Shown here piece by piece: positions 1-8,180 of a stretch of DNA of 64,000 bases. The position numbers and the translations under genes are program-made. The DNA comes from Gammaproteobacteria bacterium (lineage in GTDB: Bacteria > Pseudomonadota > Gammaproteobacteria > S012-40). The first letter of the stretch is position 1, and every line of letters begins with the position of its first letter. Below the pieces are notes generated by a model. That model saw only the letters and a list, made by a program, of their open reading frames with translations. It was not told the DNA's origin and did no database searches. The DNA lies in assembly GCA_015487785.1 (NCBI GenBank), contig WFPC01000018.1, forward strand, positions 1-64,000, read 5' to 3'.

Positions 1-535
1 CAACCTGGCCGTGCTCTACGACAGCGGTCAGGAGGTGGCGCAAAACCCCTGGGAAGCGCGAGCCTGGTATCGCAAGGCCGCCGAGCAGGGTTATGCCCCG
101 GCCCAGTTCAACCTGGCGCTGATGCTGCTCCAGGGCCAGGGTGGGCGGCGCGACCCGGAACAGGCCGCCCACTGGTACCGGCAGGCTGCCGAGCAAGGTA
201 TGGCCGATGCTCAGTTCAATCTGGCCCAACTCTACAGCGAAGGTGAACACTTACCTCGAGACTACGAGCAGGCGGTGTACTGGTATCATGCAGCAGCCCG
301 GCAAGGTCATGCGGCGGCAGCCAACAACCTGGCGGTGCGCTATGCCCTGGGTCAGGGAGTGGCGCGCAGTGACTACCAGGCCTACCTGTGGTTCAACGTG
401 GCCGCCGAACGAGGTGATGCGCGAGCGGTGCGCCATCGCGAGCGGGTGGCGCAGGAAATGAGCGCGGAGCAGATCGTGGCGGCAGGTCGTGCCTCGCGAG
501 ACGTTTTGAGGCGCCTGGAAAACGGGGGGACATAG
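1..535 (+). CDS. Sel1-repeat (TPR-like) protein, 5' truncated by window
   Basis: The reading frame is open from base 2, so the gene begins outside the window; the track's start at base 11 is an internal GTG. The visible 177 residues hold three to four Sel1-like repeats of about 36 residues, each with an A-x-x-W-Y-R-x-A-A-E-Q-G signature (for example AWYRKAAEQG, HWYRQAAEQG, YWYHAAARQG). Such repeats form helical-hairpin scaffolds for protein-protein contacts. The C-terminus is helical and charged. Whether an N-terminal signal or other domain exists cannot be seen. A small membrane-protein ORF follows after 2 bases, suggesting co-transcription. Partner and process are unknown. Confidence 0.85.
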   Translation, partial: NLAVLYDSGQEVAQNPWEARAWYRKAAEQGYAPAQFNLALMLLQGQGGRRDPEQAAHWYRQAAEQGMADAQFNLAQLYSEGEHLPRDYEQAVYWYHAAARQGHAAAANNLAVRYALGQGVARSDYQAYLWFNVAAERGDARAVRHRERVAQEMSAEQIVAAGRASRDVLRRLENGGT

Positions 536-537
536 CC

Positions 538-702
538 GTGCAGCGTTATCTCTTTCTCGCCTTGTTCCTGGCGGTGCTGTTGTTTTGGCTGGGCCGGCGA
601 AGCCGTCGGCAGCAACCGGTGCTGGCGGTGGCGGCCAATACCGCCGCGGTGATCCTGCTGTTGTTGGTCATCGGTGGTTTCTTCGGTCTCATCGGGGCTT
701 GA
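538..702 (+). CDS. Small two-helix membrane protein, 54 aa
   Basis: This ORF is too short for the track. It starts with GTG just 2 bases after the stop of the Sel1 gene and ends at TGA 700-702. The product reads QRYLFLALFLAVLLFWLGRR, a basic turn, then AAVILLLLVIGGFFGLIGA: two hydrophobic helices separated by RRSRRQQ. The tight spacing and the hydrophobic pattern support a real gene. I do not recognise the family. It may anchor or assist the upstream Sel1 protein, but that is only inference from position. Confidence 0.6.
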   Translation: MQRYLFLALFLAVLLFWLGRRSRRQQPVLAVAANTAAVILLLLVIGGFFGLIGA

Positions 703-721
703 GGCTTATCGTGTCGCCGGG

Positions 722-1483
722 TCAATAACCGGACTCGTCGGCATTCAGCAGCAACCAGGTCAGGGCGACAGCCACGGCCGGCGGGGTGATCAGTGCCGCT
801 CGCGGCGCGGCCAGGCGCAGGGGCAGCAGGGCCAGCAGCAGGAGCAGGCTGGGGCCGGCGGGCAGCTCGGCGTAGAGCCAGGCATGGACCAGCAGGATGA
901 GCAGTATCAGGCCGAGCAGGCCAGCAGGCGCCGGACCAAACCGTGCCAGGAACGGGCGGGGGCGCCACTCGGCTATGGCAAAGGGTATGCCCAGGCTGGC
1001 CAGTGCCGCGGCCAGTTGTCCCAGCAGCAGGCTGCCATCCAGGGCGGTGGCCAGGGCCAGGCCACCGGCAGTCAGGGAGAGCACGCTGGCCGGGCGTCGC
1101 TGCTTCACCGGGACGCTGGCGATGCCCGCGATGGCGGCGACGAGCAGGCCACCGAGAGTGAAGACATCGGTGCCGTGGCGGAGCACGGGCCAGGCCAGTG
1201 ACAGCAAGCCGAAGACCAGCACTGCGACATGAGCCAGGGTGCCCAGGCGGGTATGCTGCTTGCCGGCCAGGCCGGCGAGCACGGCGGCCAGGGCTATTGC
1301 CGGCAACCCGTCCAGGGCTTCGGTGGGTGGCCAATGCAGGCCCCGCAACCAAGAAAAGGATACCAGCCAGGTGATCAGCAGGCTGGGGCCCAGCCAAAGG
1401 GAATGCTTGCGGCACAGGATGCCCGCCAGCAGGCCCAGCAGCACCGGCAGGATCAGGCTGGGGAGTAACAATTCCGTTGACAT
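722..1483 (-). CDS. Polytopic inner-membrane protein of unknown function, 253 aa
   Basis: The track starts this ORF at 1537, but the ATG at 1483 is preceded by a strong AGGAGGTG Shine-Dalgarno, so the protein begins MSTELLLPS. It is almost entirely hydrophobic, with roughly eight predicted membrane segments rich in Leu, Ala and Gly and short basic loops (KQRR, EWRPRP). No catalytic or transport motif was recognised. It lies downstream of yceI on the same strand with a 50-bp gap, so co-transcription is possible. Genomic company with YceI, itself often paired with membrane cytochromes, does not settle its role; no haem-binding His pattern was evident. Confidence 0.75.
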   Translation of the reverse strand: MSTELLLPSLILPVLLGLLAGILCRKHSLWLGPSLLITWLVSFSWLRGLHWPPTEALDGLPAIALAAVLAGLAGKQHTRLGTLAHVAVLVFGLLSLAWPVLRHGTDVFTLGGLLVAAIAGIASVPVKQRRPASVLSLTAGGLALATALDGSLLLGQLAAALASLGIPFAIAEWRPRPFLARFGPAPAGLLGLILLILLVHAWLYAELPAGPSLLLLLALLPLRLAAPRAALITPPAVAVALTWLLLNADESGY

Positions 1484-1536
1484 GTATTCACCTCCTGGTT
1501 GGTGAGCGCCCACATTTGAGTGGGCGCTACAAGTCA

Positions 1537-2112
1537 CTATTGTTTGATGCCTTCCACTTCCAGGGTAATGACCACTTCGTCACCAATGCCGCCGAGCATG
1601 TAGTTCATGCCGAAATCGCTGCGCTTGATGGTGGTGGTGGCGGTATAACCGGCGCGATAACCCCCCCAGGGGTCCTTGCCCGCGCCCACGGGACTGATCT
1701 TCAGGCTGACCGGGCGTTTCTGGCCGTGCAGGCTGAGGCTGCCCTCGGCGGCCACCGGCTCCCCGTTTTGGTCGAAGCGCACCTGGTGGGAAACGAAGTG
1801 CATTTGCGGAAATTGCCGGGCATTGAAGAAGTCCGGGCTGCGCAAGTGTTTGTCGCGTTTTTTGTGGTTGGTGTCCACGCTGTCGGTGTCGATGCGGATG
1901 TCGATCCTGCCCTGGCCAGGTTGTAGCACGAATTCGCCTTCGAAGCGGTTGAAACGGCCCACCAGCCGACTGGTATTGAGATGGCCCACGGTGAACAGGA
2001 TGCTGGTGTGGGCCGGGTCGATCCGGTACCGGCCGGGCTCGGCGGCGGCTTGGGCCTGGGTGGTGGCGAGTGCCAGGATGGCAGTGGTGAGGATGCGATT
2101 CATAGGCTTCAT
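1537..2112 (-). CDS. YceI-family periplasmic lipid-binding-like protein
   Basis: After the signal peptide (MKPMNRILTTAILALATTQAQAA) the mature part shows the YceI lipocalin-like pattern: YRIDPAHTSILFTVGHLNTSRLVGRFNRFEGEF near the N-terminus, KHLRSPDFFNARQFPQMHF in the middle, and KRSDFGMNYMLGGIGDEVVITLEVEG at the end. YceI proteins bind polyisoprenoid or amide lipids in a beta-barrel and are often stress- or pH-induced. The track start at 2163 is rejected: ATG at 2112 has a GGAG Shine-Dalgarno (AAGGAGAAACAA) and directly yields the signal peptide. The upstream region carries a 20-bp sequence closely matching the MarR operator in front of the neighbouring regulator gene. Confidence 0.93.
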   Translation of the reverse strand: MKPMNRILTTAILALATTQAQAAAEPGRYRIDPAHTSILFTVGHLNTSRLVGRFNRFEGEFVLQPGQGRIDIRIDTDSVDTNHKKRDKHLRSPDFFNARQFPQMHFVSHQVRFDQNGEPVAAEGSLSLHGQKRPVSLKISPVGAGKDPWGGYRAGYTATTTIKRSDFGMNYMLGGIGDEVVITLEVEGIKQ

Positions 2113-2130
2113 TTGTTTCTCCTTCTTCGT

Positions 2131-2150
2131 ACAGTACTTGTTAGAACAAT
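2131..2150 (-). promoter_or_regulatory. Probable MarR operator in front of yceI
   Basis: Read on the minus strand this is ATTGTTCTAACAAGTACTGT. It matches the palindromic site before marR (ATAGTTCTAATACGAACTAT) at 15 of 20 positions, including the GTTCTAA core. It lies 19-38 bases upstream of the yceI start codon, where a bound regulator would block transcription. Direct binding is inference. Confidence 0.55.
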
Positions 2151-2153
2151 TAG

Positions 2154-2174
2154 GCCGGGGCAAACAACCCCGGC
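2154..2174 (-). terminator. GC-rich hairpin between marR and yceI
   Basis: GCCGGGG-caaacaa-CCCCGGC forms a perfect 7-bp stem 15 bases after the marR stop. The minus-strand sequence after the hairpin (CTAATTGTTC) is a poor T-tract, so termination may be partial, or the hairpin may act only on mRNA stability. Confidence 0.35.
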
Positions 2175-2188
2175 GGGCTGGTTTGCGC

Positions 2189-2653
2189 TCAAAAAAAATG
2201 ATTGCGCAGGCCGCGCAGAAGCCGGCGCAACTGGGTTTGTTGTTCGCTATCGAGGCGTTCGAAGCTGGTGGAGAGATAACGGATGTGCTCGGGGAATACC
2301 TTTTCGAACAGCCTTTGTCCCTGCTCGGTGAGCTGGATCAAAGTGGAACGGCGGTCCTGGCCGGAGTTGACGCGCCGCACCAGGCCCTTGGCCTCCAGCC
2401 GGTCGATGATCCCGGTGAGGGTGCCTTTGGTGATCAGGGTTTCCTGGCCCAGCATCTTGAAGTTCATGCCCTCGGTATTGCCCAGGGTGGCGATCACGTC
2501 GAATTGCGAGGGAGTCAGGCCCAGGCTCTTGATATGGCGCGCCGAGTGCCTGGAGAAGGCCTGATAGCAGCGCACCAGCTCCTGCATCAGTGGCAGCCAG
2601 GCTTCCTTGCGGGCCTGTTCCGAGGTGTATTCTTGAGCGTTTCGATGTGTCAT
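2189..2653 (-). CDS. MarR-family transcriptional regulator, 154 aa
   Basis: The length and pattern are those of a MarR winged-helix protein: an N-terminal dimerisation helix, LGLTPSQFDVIATLGNTEGMNFKMLGQETLITKGTLTGIIDRLEAKGLVRR (helix-turn-helix), then the wing motif RDRR-like QDRRSTLIQLTEQGQ and a C-terminal dimer helix. MarR proteins usually repress nearby genes until a small ligand or oxidant is sensed. No Cys of the OhrR type is found near the N-terminus. An inverted repeat sits directly upstream (2663-2682), consistent with autoregulation, and a related copy precedes yceI downstream. The gene follows the APS-reductase-like gene by 63 bases on the same strand. Confidence 0.93.
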   Translation of the reverse strand: MTHRNAQEYTSEQARKEAWLPLMQELVRCYQAFSRHSARHIKSLGLTPSQFDVIATLGNTEGMNFKMLGQETLITKGTLTGIIDRLEAKGLVRRVNSGQDRRSTLIQLTEQGQRLFEKVFPEHIRYLSTSFERLDSEQQTQLRRLLRGLRNHFF

Positions 2654-2662
2654 GGGGGTAAT

Positions 2663-2682
2663 ATAGTTCTAATACGAACTAT
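2663..2682. promoter_or_regulatory. MarR autoregulatory operator (inverted repeat)
   Basis: ATAGTTC-TAATAC-GAACTAT has perfect 7-bp arms with a 6-bp spacer, ending 10 bases before the marR start codon on the minus strand. Such AT-rich palindromes are typical MarR-dimer sites. A 15/20 match lies in front of yceI. Confidence 0.7.
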
Positions 2683-2716
2683 TGTCAATGAATTTTCCCT
2701 TCATCTCGTTGGCTGT

Positions 2717-3430
2717 TCAGGCCATGACAGCGGGTTCTTGCTGTTCCACCAGCATGCACACTGGGTGTGCGTCGTTTCCGGGGTTTGCTTGTTCCCACCA
2801 CCAGCGGCCGCCACGAATGTTGTGTCCCGTGGCCACGGGGCGGATACAGGGTTGGCAACCCACCAGCGGGTAACCCTGGTCGTGCAGGTCGTTGTAGGGC
2901 AGGTCGTGTTCGAAGATGTAGGCCCAGATGTCGCCATGGCTCCAGTGCCGCAGGGGGTGAAACTTGACCAAGGCATGCTTGTGGTCCCATTCGCTGGCGG
3001 GCAGGTGGGCCTGGCCCAGGGCGGGTTGCCGGCGCAGGGTGGTGAGCCAGGCATCCTTGCCGGCCAGGGCGCGGGCCAGGGGTTCCAGCTTGCGTACCTG
3101 GCAACAGTGTTTGCGGGCGGTGATGCTTTGGCGAAACCCTGTTTCACCCCAGCGCTGGGCGTGTTTACTCAGGGCCCGGGTCTGCGGCCGATAGCGCTGG
3201 ATGGGCTTGCCGTAGAGGTGCTCCACCTCGTCCAGCAGTTGCAGGCTGGCCCGGGGCAGCCTGCCGGTGTCGAGCACGAAGATAGTACTGGTTTCCAGAT
3301 GGCGCTGGAGGAGGTCCAGCAGCACCGAGTCTTCGGCGGCGAAACCGAAGCAATAGGCCGCTTGCCGGTGTCGCTGGCGGATTCGCTCCAGCAGGGCGCG
3401 GGTGGTTTCCAGAGCCTGTGCCAGGGACAT
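2717..3430 (-). CDS. APS/PAPS-reductase-family protein lacking the canonical C-terminal catalytic motif
   Basis: The fold is that of assimilatory adenylyl-sulfate reductases: an early PP-loop-type core (YCFGFAAEDSVLL), VLDTGRLP near residue 53, CC at 109-110 in KHCCQVRK, and CxxC at 192-195 in VGCQPCIRP. The CC...CxxC pair binds the 4Fe-4S cluster in APS reductases (CysH of the bacterial/plant type). Family members normally end with ...GRWWWE-x5-ECGLH, whose Cys attacks the substrate. Here GRWWWEQANPGNDAHPVC puts Asp at that place; the nearest Cys is 225, five residues later. The other two frames contain no ECGLH, so a simple frameshift is unlikely. It may be a specialised or altered paralogue. 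The gene is 3 bases downstream of an unknown ORF and upstream of marR. Confidence 0.8.
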   Translation of the reverse strand: MSLAQALETTRALLERIRQRHRQAAYCFGFAAEDSVLLDLLQRHLETSTIFVLDTGRLPRASLQLLDEVEHLYGKPIQRYRPQTRALSKHAQRWGETGFRQSITARKHCCQVRKLEPLARALAGKDAWLTTLRRQPALGQAHLPASEWDHKHALVKFHPLRHWSHGDIWAYIFEHDLPYNDLHDQGYPLVGCQPCIRPVATGHNIRGGRWWWEQANPGNDAHPVCMLVEQQEPAVMA

Positions 3431-3433
3431 GTA

Positions 3434-4438
3434 TCAGGCGATTCCCTGGTCGGAGGGCCTGAAGGTGCCTGACTGGCGTCCGGGGTTGCGCACGCTGATG
3501 CGCAGGGTCTGGCCCTCGTCGTGTTCGGCGATGATCTCGAATCCCACCGTTCGCAGGTTGTCCTGCAAGGCCTTGCCGTTGCGGTCGGCGCGAATGCGGA
3601 AGTGGCGCACGTCGCCCTCGCGGGTGCTGCTCAGGGCCAGGCGGGCGCGCATGTAGTCCAGCGGAGGGCTTTCACGGGAGATGTCCAGCACGGTGTTATG
3701 CGGCATGTGGTAGTGGGCGGCACCGATCAGGCGCTGGCCGATGTTGTCGTGCCATTGGTCGATCTGCTCGCCGAGCCGGCGCAAGCTGTCGGCGGTGGCC
3801 ACTCTCTGTGCTCGCTTGAGCGCCGCCAGCAGCTCGTGGAACTGGCCCAGCAGCCGGGCCTGTCCGCTTACGTGCAGGGCCAGCAGGTTGGCGGCCTGCT
3901 CCAGGGTGGCGGCGGATTCGATGGCATACTTGCCCAGCAGTTCGTTGGCGCCGGCCAGCAGCTTGGCACGGTAGTCCTGCAGCAGCTCGGCGAACTGGTG
4001 CTCGCGCAGGCGCCGTTCCCGGGGGTCGGCCGGGCCGAGTGTGCGGTTGGCATCCAGGCGCCAGAGGCCGGAGTCGATCTTGTTGTCGTGCTCTTCCAGC
4101 AGCAGGGCCAGTTCGCCAGGGCCCACGGTTGTGTAGTCTTCCAGCAATTCGGTGAAAAAGGCCTGGCCCTTGCGTGCAGCCCAGGCGGCAAAATCCTCGC
4201 CGTTTAGTGCATCGCTGGCGTAGCTGTTCTGGATCCGCTGCAGGGCGGCGCGAATGCGTCCGCCGGGGATATCCGGTCCACGCACGTCCTGGCCCAGTTC
4301 CAGTCGGTAATAGGGGATCAGGGTGCCAAAGCGGTTCTTGGTGATACTGGTGAGCTGGATGTCGCCGTTGCGGGGTGCCCCGGCGGGATCATCGACCACC
4401 TGGATTCGCAGGTGGAGGGTGTCGTCGGATTGTTGCAT
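3434..4438 (-). CDS. Conserved-looking hypothetical protein, 334 aa
   Basis: I do not recognise this protein. It has no signal peptide or membrane segment. The first 60 residues look beta-rich (LHLRIQVVDDPAGAPRNGDIQLTSITKNRFGTLIPYYRLELGQDV); the middle is long and helical with many Leu, Ala, Glu and Arg residues (about 100-250); the last 80 residues again look alpha/beta (REGDVRHFRIRADRNGKALQDNLRTVGFEIIAEHDEGQTLRISV). The reading frame is long, codon use matches neighbours, and the gene is 3 bases upstream of the APS-reductase-like gene, so the two are probably co-transcribed. No function is proposed. Confidence 0.75.
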   Translation of the reverse strand: MQQSDDTLHLRIQVVDDPAGAPRNGDIQLTSITKNRFGTLIPYYRLELGQDVRGPDIPGGRIRAALQRIQNSYASDALNGEDFAAWAARKGQAFFTELLEDYTTVGPGELALLLEEHDNKIDSGLWRLDANRTLGPADPRERRLREHQFAELLQDYRAKLLAGANELLGKYAIESAATLEQAANLLALHVSGQARLLGQFHELLAALKRAQRVATADSLRRLGEQIDQWHDNIGQRLIGAAHYHMPHNTVLDISRESPPLDYMRARLALSSTREGDVRHFRIRADRNGKALQDNLRTVGFEIIAEHDEGQTLRISVRNPGRQSGTFRPSDQGIA

Positions 4439-4539
4439 GAGCCTTCTCCTGTATCGCTGGCGGGAGGCCGCCGTACAGGAAAGACTATAATCTGCGCTCT
4501 TTATATTTTGAAATAATGTTTTTTCACTTCTATATGTCT

Positions 4540-5238
4540 TTAAGGAATATATGTATCGTGTAAGCGATGCTGGCTGCTATCCAGCAGATCGTGAAAGCTG
4601 TGCAATAGCGGAAATTCACCCCGTGGACGAGGCGGTTTGCGGCTGGATGGGCGGGCGATGCTCAACAGATGGGCGATGCCATGGGTGCGGGCCGCGGCCA
4701 GCACGGCTTGGTTGTCGTCGATGAACAGGGTGCGGGTGGGATCGAAGCTTTGTTGTTGCTGCAGGCGTTGCCAGAAAGCGGGTTCTTCCTTGGGCAGGCC
4801 GAGTTCGTGGGCACAGACGATATGATGGAACTGCCGGCCCAGGCCGGTATGCGCCAGCTTGAGCTGCAAGGCCTTGCCATGGGCATTGGTGACCAGCCAG
4901 AGTGATTTTTTCGCCCGCCCGGCGGCGCGCAGGAAATCCAGCACACCGTCATGAATGGCGATGAGCTGGCGCACTTCCTGTTTCAACGCCGGAATGTCCA
5001 GCGCCAGCTCGCGGCTCCAGTAATCCAGGCAGTACCAGTCCAGTGAACCCTGTTTAGCCGCGAAACGGGGCATGAGTAGTTGCTTGGCGTCCTGCAGGTC
5101 GAGCCCGTGTCGCTCGGCATAGCGCTGGGGCAGGTGCTCCTGCCAGAAGTAGTCGTCGAAATGCAGATCCAGCAGGGTGCCGTCCATGTCGAGCAGCACC
5201 GTGTCGATAGTGTGCCAGCGCAGGTGGATTCCACTCAC
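4540..5238 (-). CDS. yrfG: GMP/IMP 5'-nucleotidase, HAD superfamily (YrfG-like)
   Basis: The N-terminus reads IDTVLLDMDGTLLDLHFDDYFWQEHLPQRYAERHGL, very close to the E. coli YrfG pattern, with the HAD nucleophile/acid pair DMDGT. Motif II is WLVTNAHGKAL, motif III the Lys in LGLPKEEPAFW, and motif IV FIDDNQAVL. YrfG dephosphorylates purine mononucleotides. The track start (5514) runs antisense through thiD and is rejected. GTG at 5238 has a GGAG Shine-Dalgarno 8 bases ahead and gives a 232-aa product of the family length; a second in-frame GTG lies two codons upstream. The gene diverges from thiD with a 139-bp gap. Confidence 0.9.
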   Translation of the reverse strand: MSGIHLRWHTIDTVLLDMDGTLLDLHFDDYFWQEHLPQRYAERHGLDLQDAKQLLMPRFAAKQGSLDWYCLDYWSRELALDIPALKQEVRQLIAIHDGVLDFLRAAGRAKKSLWLVTNAHGKALQLKLAHTGLGRQFHHIVCAHELGLPKEEPAFWQRLQQQQSFDPTRTLFIDDNQAVLAAARTHGIAHLLSIARPSSRKPPRPRGEFPLLHSFHDLLDSSQHRLHDTYIP

Positions 5239-5318
5239 GTTCACAGCTCCGTCGGGGGATGGCTTATTGTGCCAGCGGGGGGCGGGTTTGTCCCGGCGGG
5301 ATGTCCAATATATTAAGG

Positions 5319-5324
5319 TATAAT
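5319..5324 (+). promoter_or_regulatory. Possible -10 element of the thiD-thiE-hemL promoter
   Basis: A perfect TATAAT lies 54 bases before the thiD start. No convincing -35 sits at 16-18 bp spacing (the closest, TTGTCC, is 25 bp away), so this call is weak. No TPP riboswitch signature was seen in the leader. Confidence 0.35.
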
Positions 5325-5377
5325 CGGGACGGTATCCATGGCCGGGCCGCGCGTGGCGCCGGGAAAGAGAGGACGCA

Positions 5378-6193
5378 ATGAACGAACAAGCCGAGATTCC
5401 CATCGTGATGTGTTTTTCCGGCACCGATCCCACCGGAGGCGCGGGTATCCAGGCGGATATCGAGGCCTTGGCCAGCATGGGCTGCCAGGCCGCGCCGGTG
5501 GTGACAGCGGTCACCGCCCAGGACAGCCAGGACGTGATCAGCTATTCCCCCTGTGATCTCACCATGGTGACCGAGCAGGCCCGGGCGGTGCTGGAGGATA
5601 TGCCGGTGGTGGGGTTCAAGATCGGGCTGCTGGGTAGTGTTGAAGTGGCCGAGGCGGTACACACCATTGTGCGCGACTATCCCGGTCTGCCGGTGGTGAC
5701 CGATCCGGTGCTCACTTCCGGAGCGGGTACCGAGCTCGGTGATGCCGAATTGCAGCAGGCTATCTGCGAGCTGCTGATTCCGCAGACCACCGTGCTCACC
5801 CCGAACAGTCGCGAGGCACGCATGCTGGCCCACGAGGCCGATACGCTGGATGCCTGTGCCCATGAACTGCTGGACATGGGTTGCGAATACGTGTTGATTA
5901 CCGGCAGCCACGAACATACCCCCCAGGTGGTCAATACCCTCTATACCCACCAACGCCAATTGGACAGCTTTGCCTGGGAACGCCTGCCGCACAGCTATCA
6001 TGGTTCGGGTTGTACCCTGGCTGCGGCTCTTGCCGGGTTGTTGGCGCAAGGGGTGGATCCCCTGGCGGCGGCCTATGAGGCCCAGCAATACACTTGGCAG
6101 GCTCTGAGGCACGGCCGGCGCCCGGGCATGGGGCAATATCTACCCGATCGCCTGTTTTGGGCCCATGGTGACGAGGAACCCGGTGGAACCTGA
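5378..6193 (+). CDS. thiD: Hydroxymethylpyrimidine/phosphomethylpyrimidine kinase
   Basis: ThiD makes HMP-PP, the pyrimidine half of thiamine phosphate, by two phosphorylations. The sequence shows the ribokinase-like signature: CFSGTDPTGGAGIQADIEALASMG at the N-terminus (substrate loop), KIGLLGSVEVAEAV, VVTDPVLTSGAGTEL, LTPNSREARML, and the anion-hole segment HSYHGSGCTLAAALAGLLAQG near residue 205. The 271-aa length is normal. A GAGAGGA Shine-Dalgarno precedes the ATG. The 3' end overlaps thiE by 29 bases, indicating translational coupling; the next gene hemL is also on this strand. No fusion to other thi enzymes is present. Confidence 0.95.
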   Translation: MNEQAEIPIVMCFSGTDPTGGAGIQADIEALASMGCQAAPVVTAVTAQDSQDVISYSPCDLTMVTEQARAVLEDMPVVGFKIGLLGSVEVAEAVHTIVRDYPGLPVVTDPVLTSGAGTELGDAELQQAICELLIPQTTVLTPNSREARMLAHEADTLDACAHELLDMGCEYVLITGSHEHTPQVVNTLYTHQRQLDSFAWERLPHSYHGSGCTLAAALAGLLAQGVDPLAAAYEAQQYTWQALRHGRRPGMGQYLPDRLFWAHGDEEPGGT

Positions 6194-6833
6194 GCTGCGC
6201 GGGCTCTATGCCATCACACCCTGGCCGCTTGCCGAGCAGCAAGTGCTGCAACTGGCCGAGCAGGCCCTACGCGGGGGCGCCGCGGTGCTGCAGTTGCGTG
6301 ACAAGAGCGACGATGCGCCACGGCGTTTGCGTTTGGCCCGGGCCTTGCGAGAGGCCTGCCAGCGTCACCGGGCTTTGTTCATTGTCAACGACGACCTGGC
6401 CCTGGCCCAGGCGGTGGGCGCCGACGGGGTGCACCTGGGGCGTGATGATACGGATCTGGCGCAGGCCCGCGCGCAGGCCCCGGAGTTGATCATCGGTGTG
6501 TCCTGCTATGCCAGCCTGGAGCGGGCCGAGCGCGCCCAGGCCCTGGGCGCGGACTACGTGGCCTTCGGGCGTTTCTTTGCCTCGCGCAGCAAGCCCGAGG
6601 CCAGCCCCGCGCCGCTGGAGGTGTTGCGCCAAGCACGGGAAAGGCTGTTCCTACCGGTGGTGGCCATTGGTGGCATCACCCTGGACAATGCGCCGCGCCT
6701 GCTGGCGGCTGGAGCCCAGGCACTGGCGGTGATCGACGGCCTGTTCGGACAGGTGGACGTGGAGGCCAGCGCGCGTCGGTTTGCCGGCCTGTTTGCCCGA
6801 GGTGATATACTGGCACCGTTTCAGATTGATTGA
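6165..6833 (+). CDS. thiE: Thiamine-phosphate synthase
   Basis: ThiE joins HMP-PP and thiazole phosphate into thiamine phosphate. Motifs of this TIM-barrel enzyme are clear: GLYAITP at the start, [10 protein letters not shown] (pyrophosphate/thiazole contact), [60 protein letters not shown], and [30 protein letters not shown]. Length, 222 aa, is usual. The ATG at 6165 lies inside the end of thiD; an in-frame GTG at 6183, at the start of [10 protein letters not shown], is an alternative start. It precedes hemL by only 13 bases, so thiamine and haem precursor genes are probably one transcript. Confidence 0.94.
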   Translation: MVTRNPVEPELRGLYAITPWPLAEQQVLQLAEQALRGGAAVLQLRDKSDDAPRRLRLARALREACQRHRALFIVNDDLALAQAVGADGVHLGRDDTDLAQARAQAPELIIGVSCYASLERAERAQALGADYVAFGRFFASRSKPEASPAPLEVLRQARERLFLPVVAIGGITLDNAPRLLAAGAQALAVIDGLFGQVDVEASARRFAGLFARGDILAPFQID

Positions 6834-6846
6834 GAAAGGAGATTTC

Positions 6847-8127
6847 ATGTCGCGTTCACACGACCTTTTCGTCGAGGCCCAAAAGTACATTCCCGGCGGT
6901 GTCAATTCGCCGGTACGTGCTTTCCGTGGGGTTGGCGGTGACCCGGTGTTCTTCCAGCGGGGCGAAGGGGCCTATCTGTTCGACGAGGATGGCCGGCGTT
7001 ATATCGATTACGTGGCGTCCTGGGGACCGATGATCGCCGGGCATGCCCATCCCAAGGTGATCGCGGCGGTGAAGCAGACCCTGGATCGGGGGCTGGGCTT
7101 TGGCGCGCCCACCGAGATCGAGACCGAAATGGCGCGCAAGGTGTGCGAATTGGTGCCCTCTATAGAAATGGTGCGCATGGTCAGTTCTGGCACCGAGGCT
7201 ACCATGAGTGCTATTCGTCTGGCGCGTGGGTATACCGGGCGTGACAAGATCGTCAAATTCGAGGGCTGTTACCATGGCCATTCCGATTCCCTGCTGGTCA
7301 AGGCCGGCTCGGGAGCACTCACCCTGGGCGTGCCCACCTCACCGGGGGTGCCGGCCGCCCTGGCCGAACATACCATGACCCTGGACTACAACGACCTGGA
7401 GCAGGTCGAGGCGGCCTTCAACGTCGCCGGTGACCAGATCGCCTGCGTCATCGTGGAGCCGGTGGCTGGCAACATGAACTGCGTGCCGCCCGAGCCGGGT
7501 TTTCTCGAGGGTTTGCGCCGGCTCTGTGACACTCATGGCAGTGTGCTCATCTTCGACGAAGTGATGACCGGTTTCCGCGTGGCCCTGGGTGGTGCCCAGG
7601 CCCATTACGGAGTGACGCCGGATCTCACCACTCTGGGCAAGGTCATCGGTGGCGGCCTGCCGGTGGGTGCCTTCGGGGGCAGGCGGGCCATCATGGAATA
7701 CATTGCACCGCTGGGACCGGTGTACCAGGCCGGCACCCTGTCGGGTAACCCGGTTTCCATGGCGGCGGGCCTGGCTACCCTGGAACTGGCTTGTGAGCCG
7801 GGTTTCCATGCCGGACTGGAGGCCCGGGCCGCGGCGCTGTGCCAGGGGCTGCGCGAGCGTGCCACGGCGGCGGGTATCGCGTTGACCACCAACCAGGTGG
7901 GTGGCATGTTCGGGGTGTTCTTCACCGATGAGCCCAAGGTGAGCCGCTACAGCCAGGTCACCGCCTGTGACGGCGAACGCTTCAAAAGATTCTTCCATGG
8001 CATGCTGGAACAGGGTGTCTACCTGGCGCCCTCGGCCTTCGAGGCCGGTTTCGTCTCCAGCGCCCATGGCGATGACGACATCGAGGCCACCCTGGCGGCG
8101 GCCGAGGCGGTGTTCGCCACGCTGTAA
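6847..8127 (+). CDS. hemL: Glutamate-1-semialdehyde 2,1-aminomutase
   Basis: HemL converts glutamate-1-semialdehyde to 5-aminolevulinate, the tetrapyrrole precursor, with PLP. The sequence has the family hallmarks: [38 protein letters not shown]-type [22 protein letters not shown], the [15 protein letters not shown] loop, [11 protein letters not shown], and the PLP-lysine segment [17 protein letters not shown]. It is 426 aa, the usual size. ATG at 6847 is chosen over the track start (6781) because AAAGGA precedes it and the protein then begins like known HemL. Haem supply is relevant to the cytochrome-rich island about 6 kb downstream. Confidence 0.97.
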   Translation: MSRSHDLFVEAQKYIPGGVNSPVRAFRGVGGDPVFFQRGEGAYLFDEDGRRYIDYVASWGPMIAGHAHPKVIAAVKQTLDRGLGFGAPTEIETEMARKVCELVPSIEMVRMVSSGTEATMSAIRLARGYTGRDKIVKFEGCYHGHSDSLLVKAGSGALTLGVPTSPGVPAALAEHTMTLDYNDLEQVEAAFNVAGDQIACVIVEPVAGNMNCVPPEPGFLEGLRRLCDTHGSVLIFDEVMTGFRVALGGAQAHYGVTPDLTTLGKVIGGGLPVGAFGGRRAIMEYIAPLGPVYQAGTLSGNPVSMAAGLATLELACEPGFHAGLEARAAALCQGLRERATAAGIALTTNQVGGMFGVFFTDEPKVSRYSQVTACDGERFKRFFHGMLEQGVYLAPSAFEAGFVSSAHGDDDIEATLAAAEAVFATL

Positions 8128-8180
8128 ATTTCCGGGGCTCCGCTGCTCGGGCGGGGTCCCTGTTTCCATCGCGAGGCGGT

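Noticed and set aside
3434-4438. YejK/NdpA nucleoid-associated protein
   Set aside because: Similar size, but none of the expected N-terminal pattern is seen.
5239-5377. TPP riboswitch before thiD
   Set aside because: Conserved CUGAGA and ACC-x-GAAC segments are absent.
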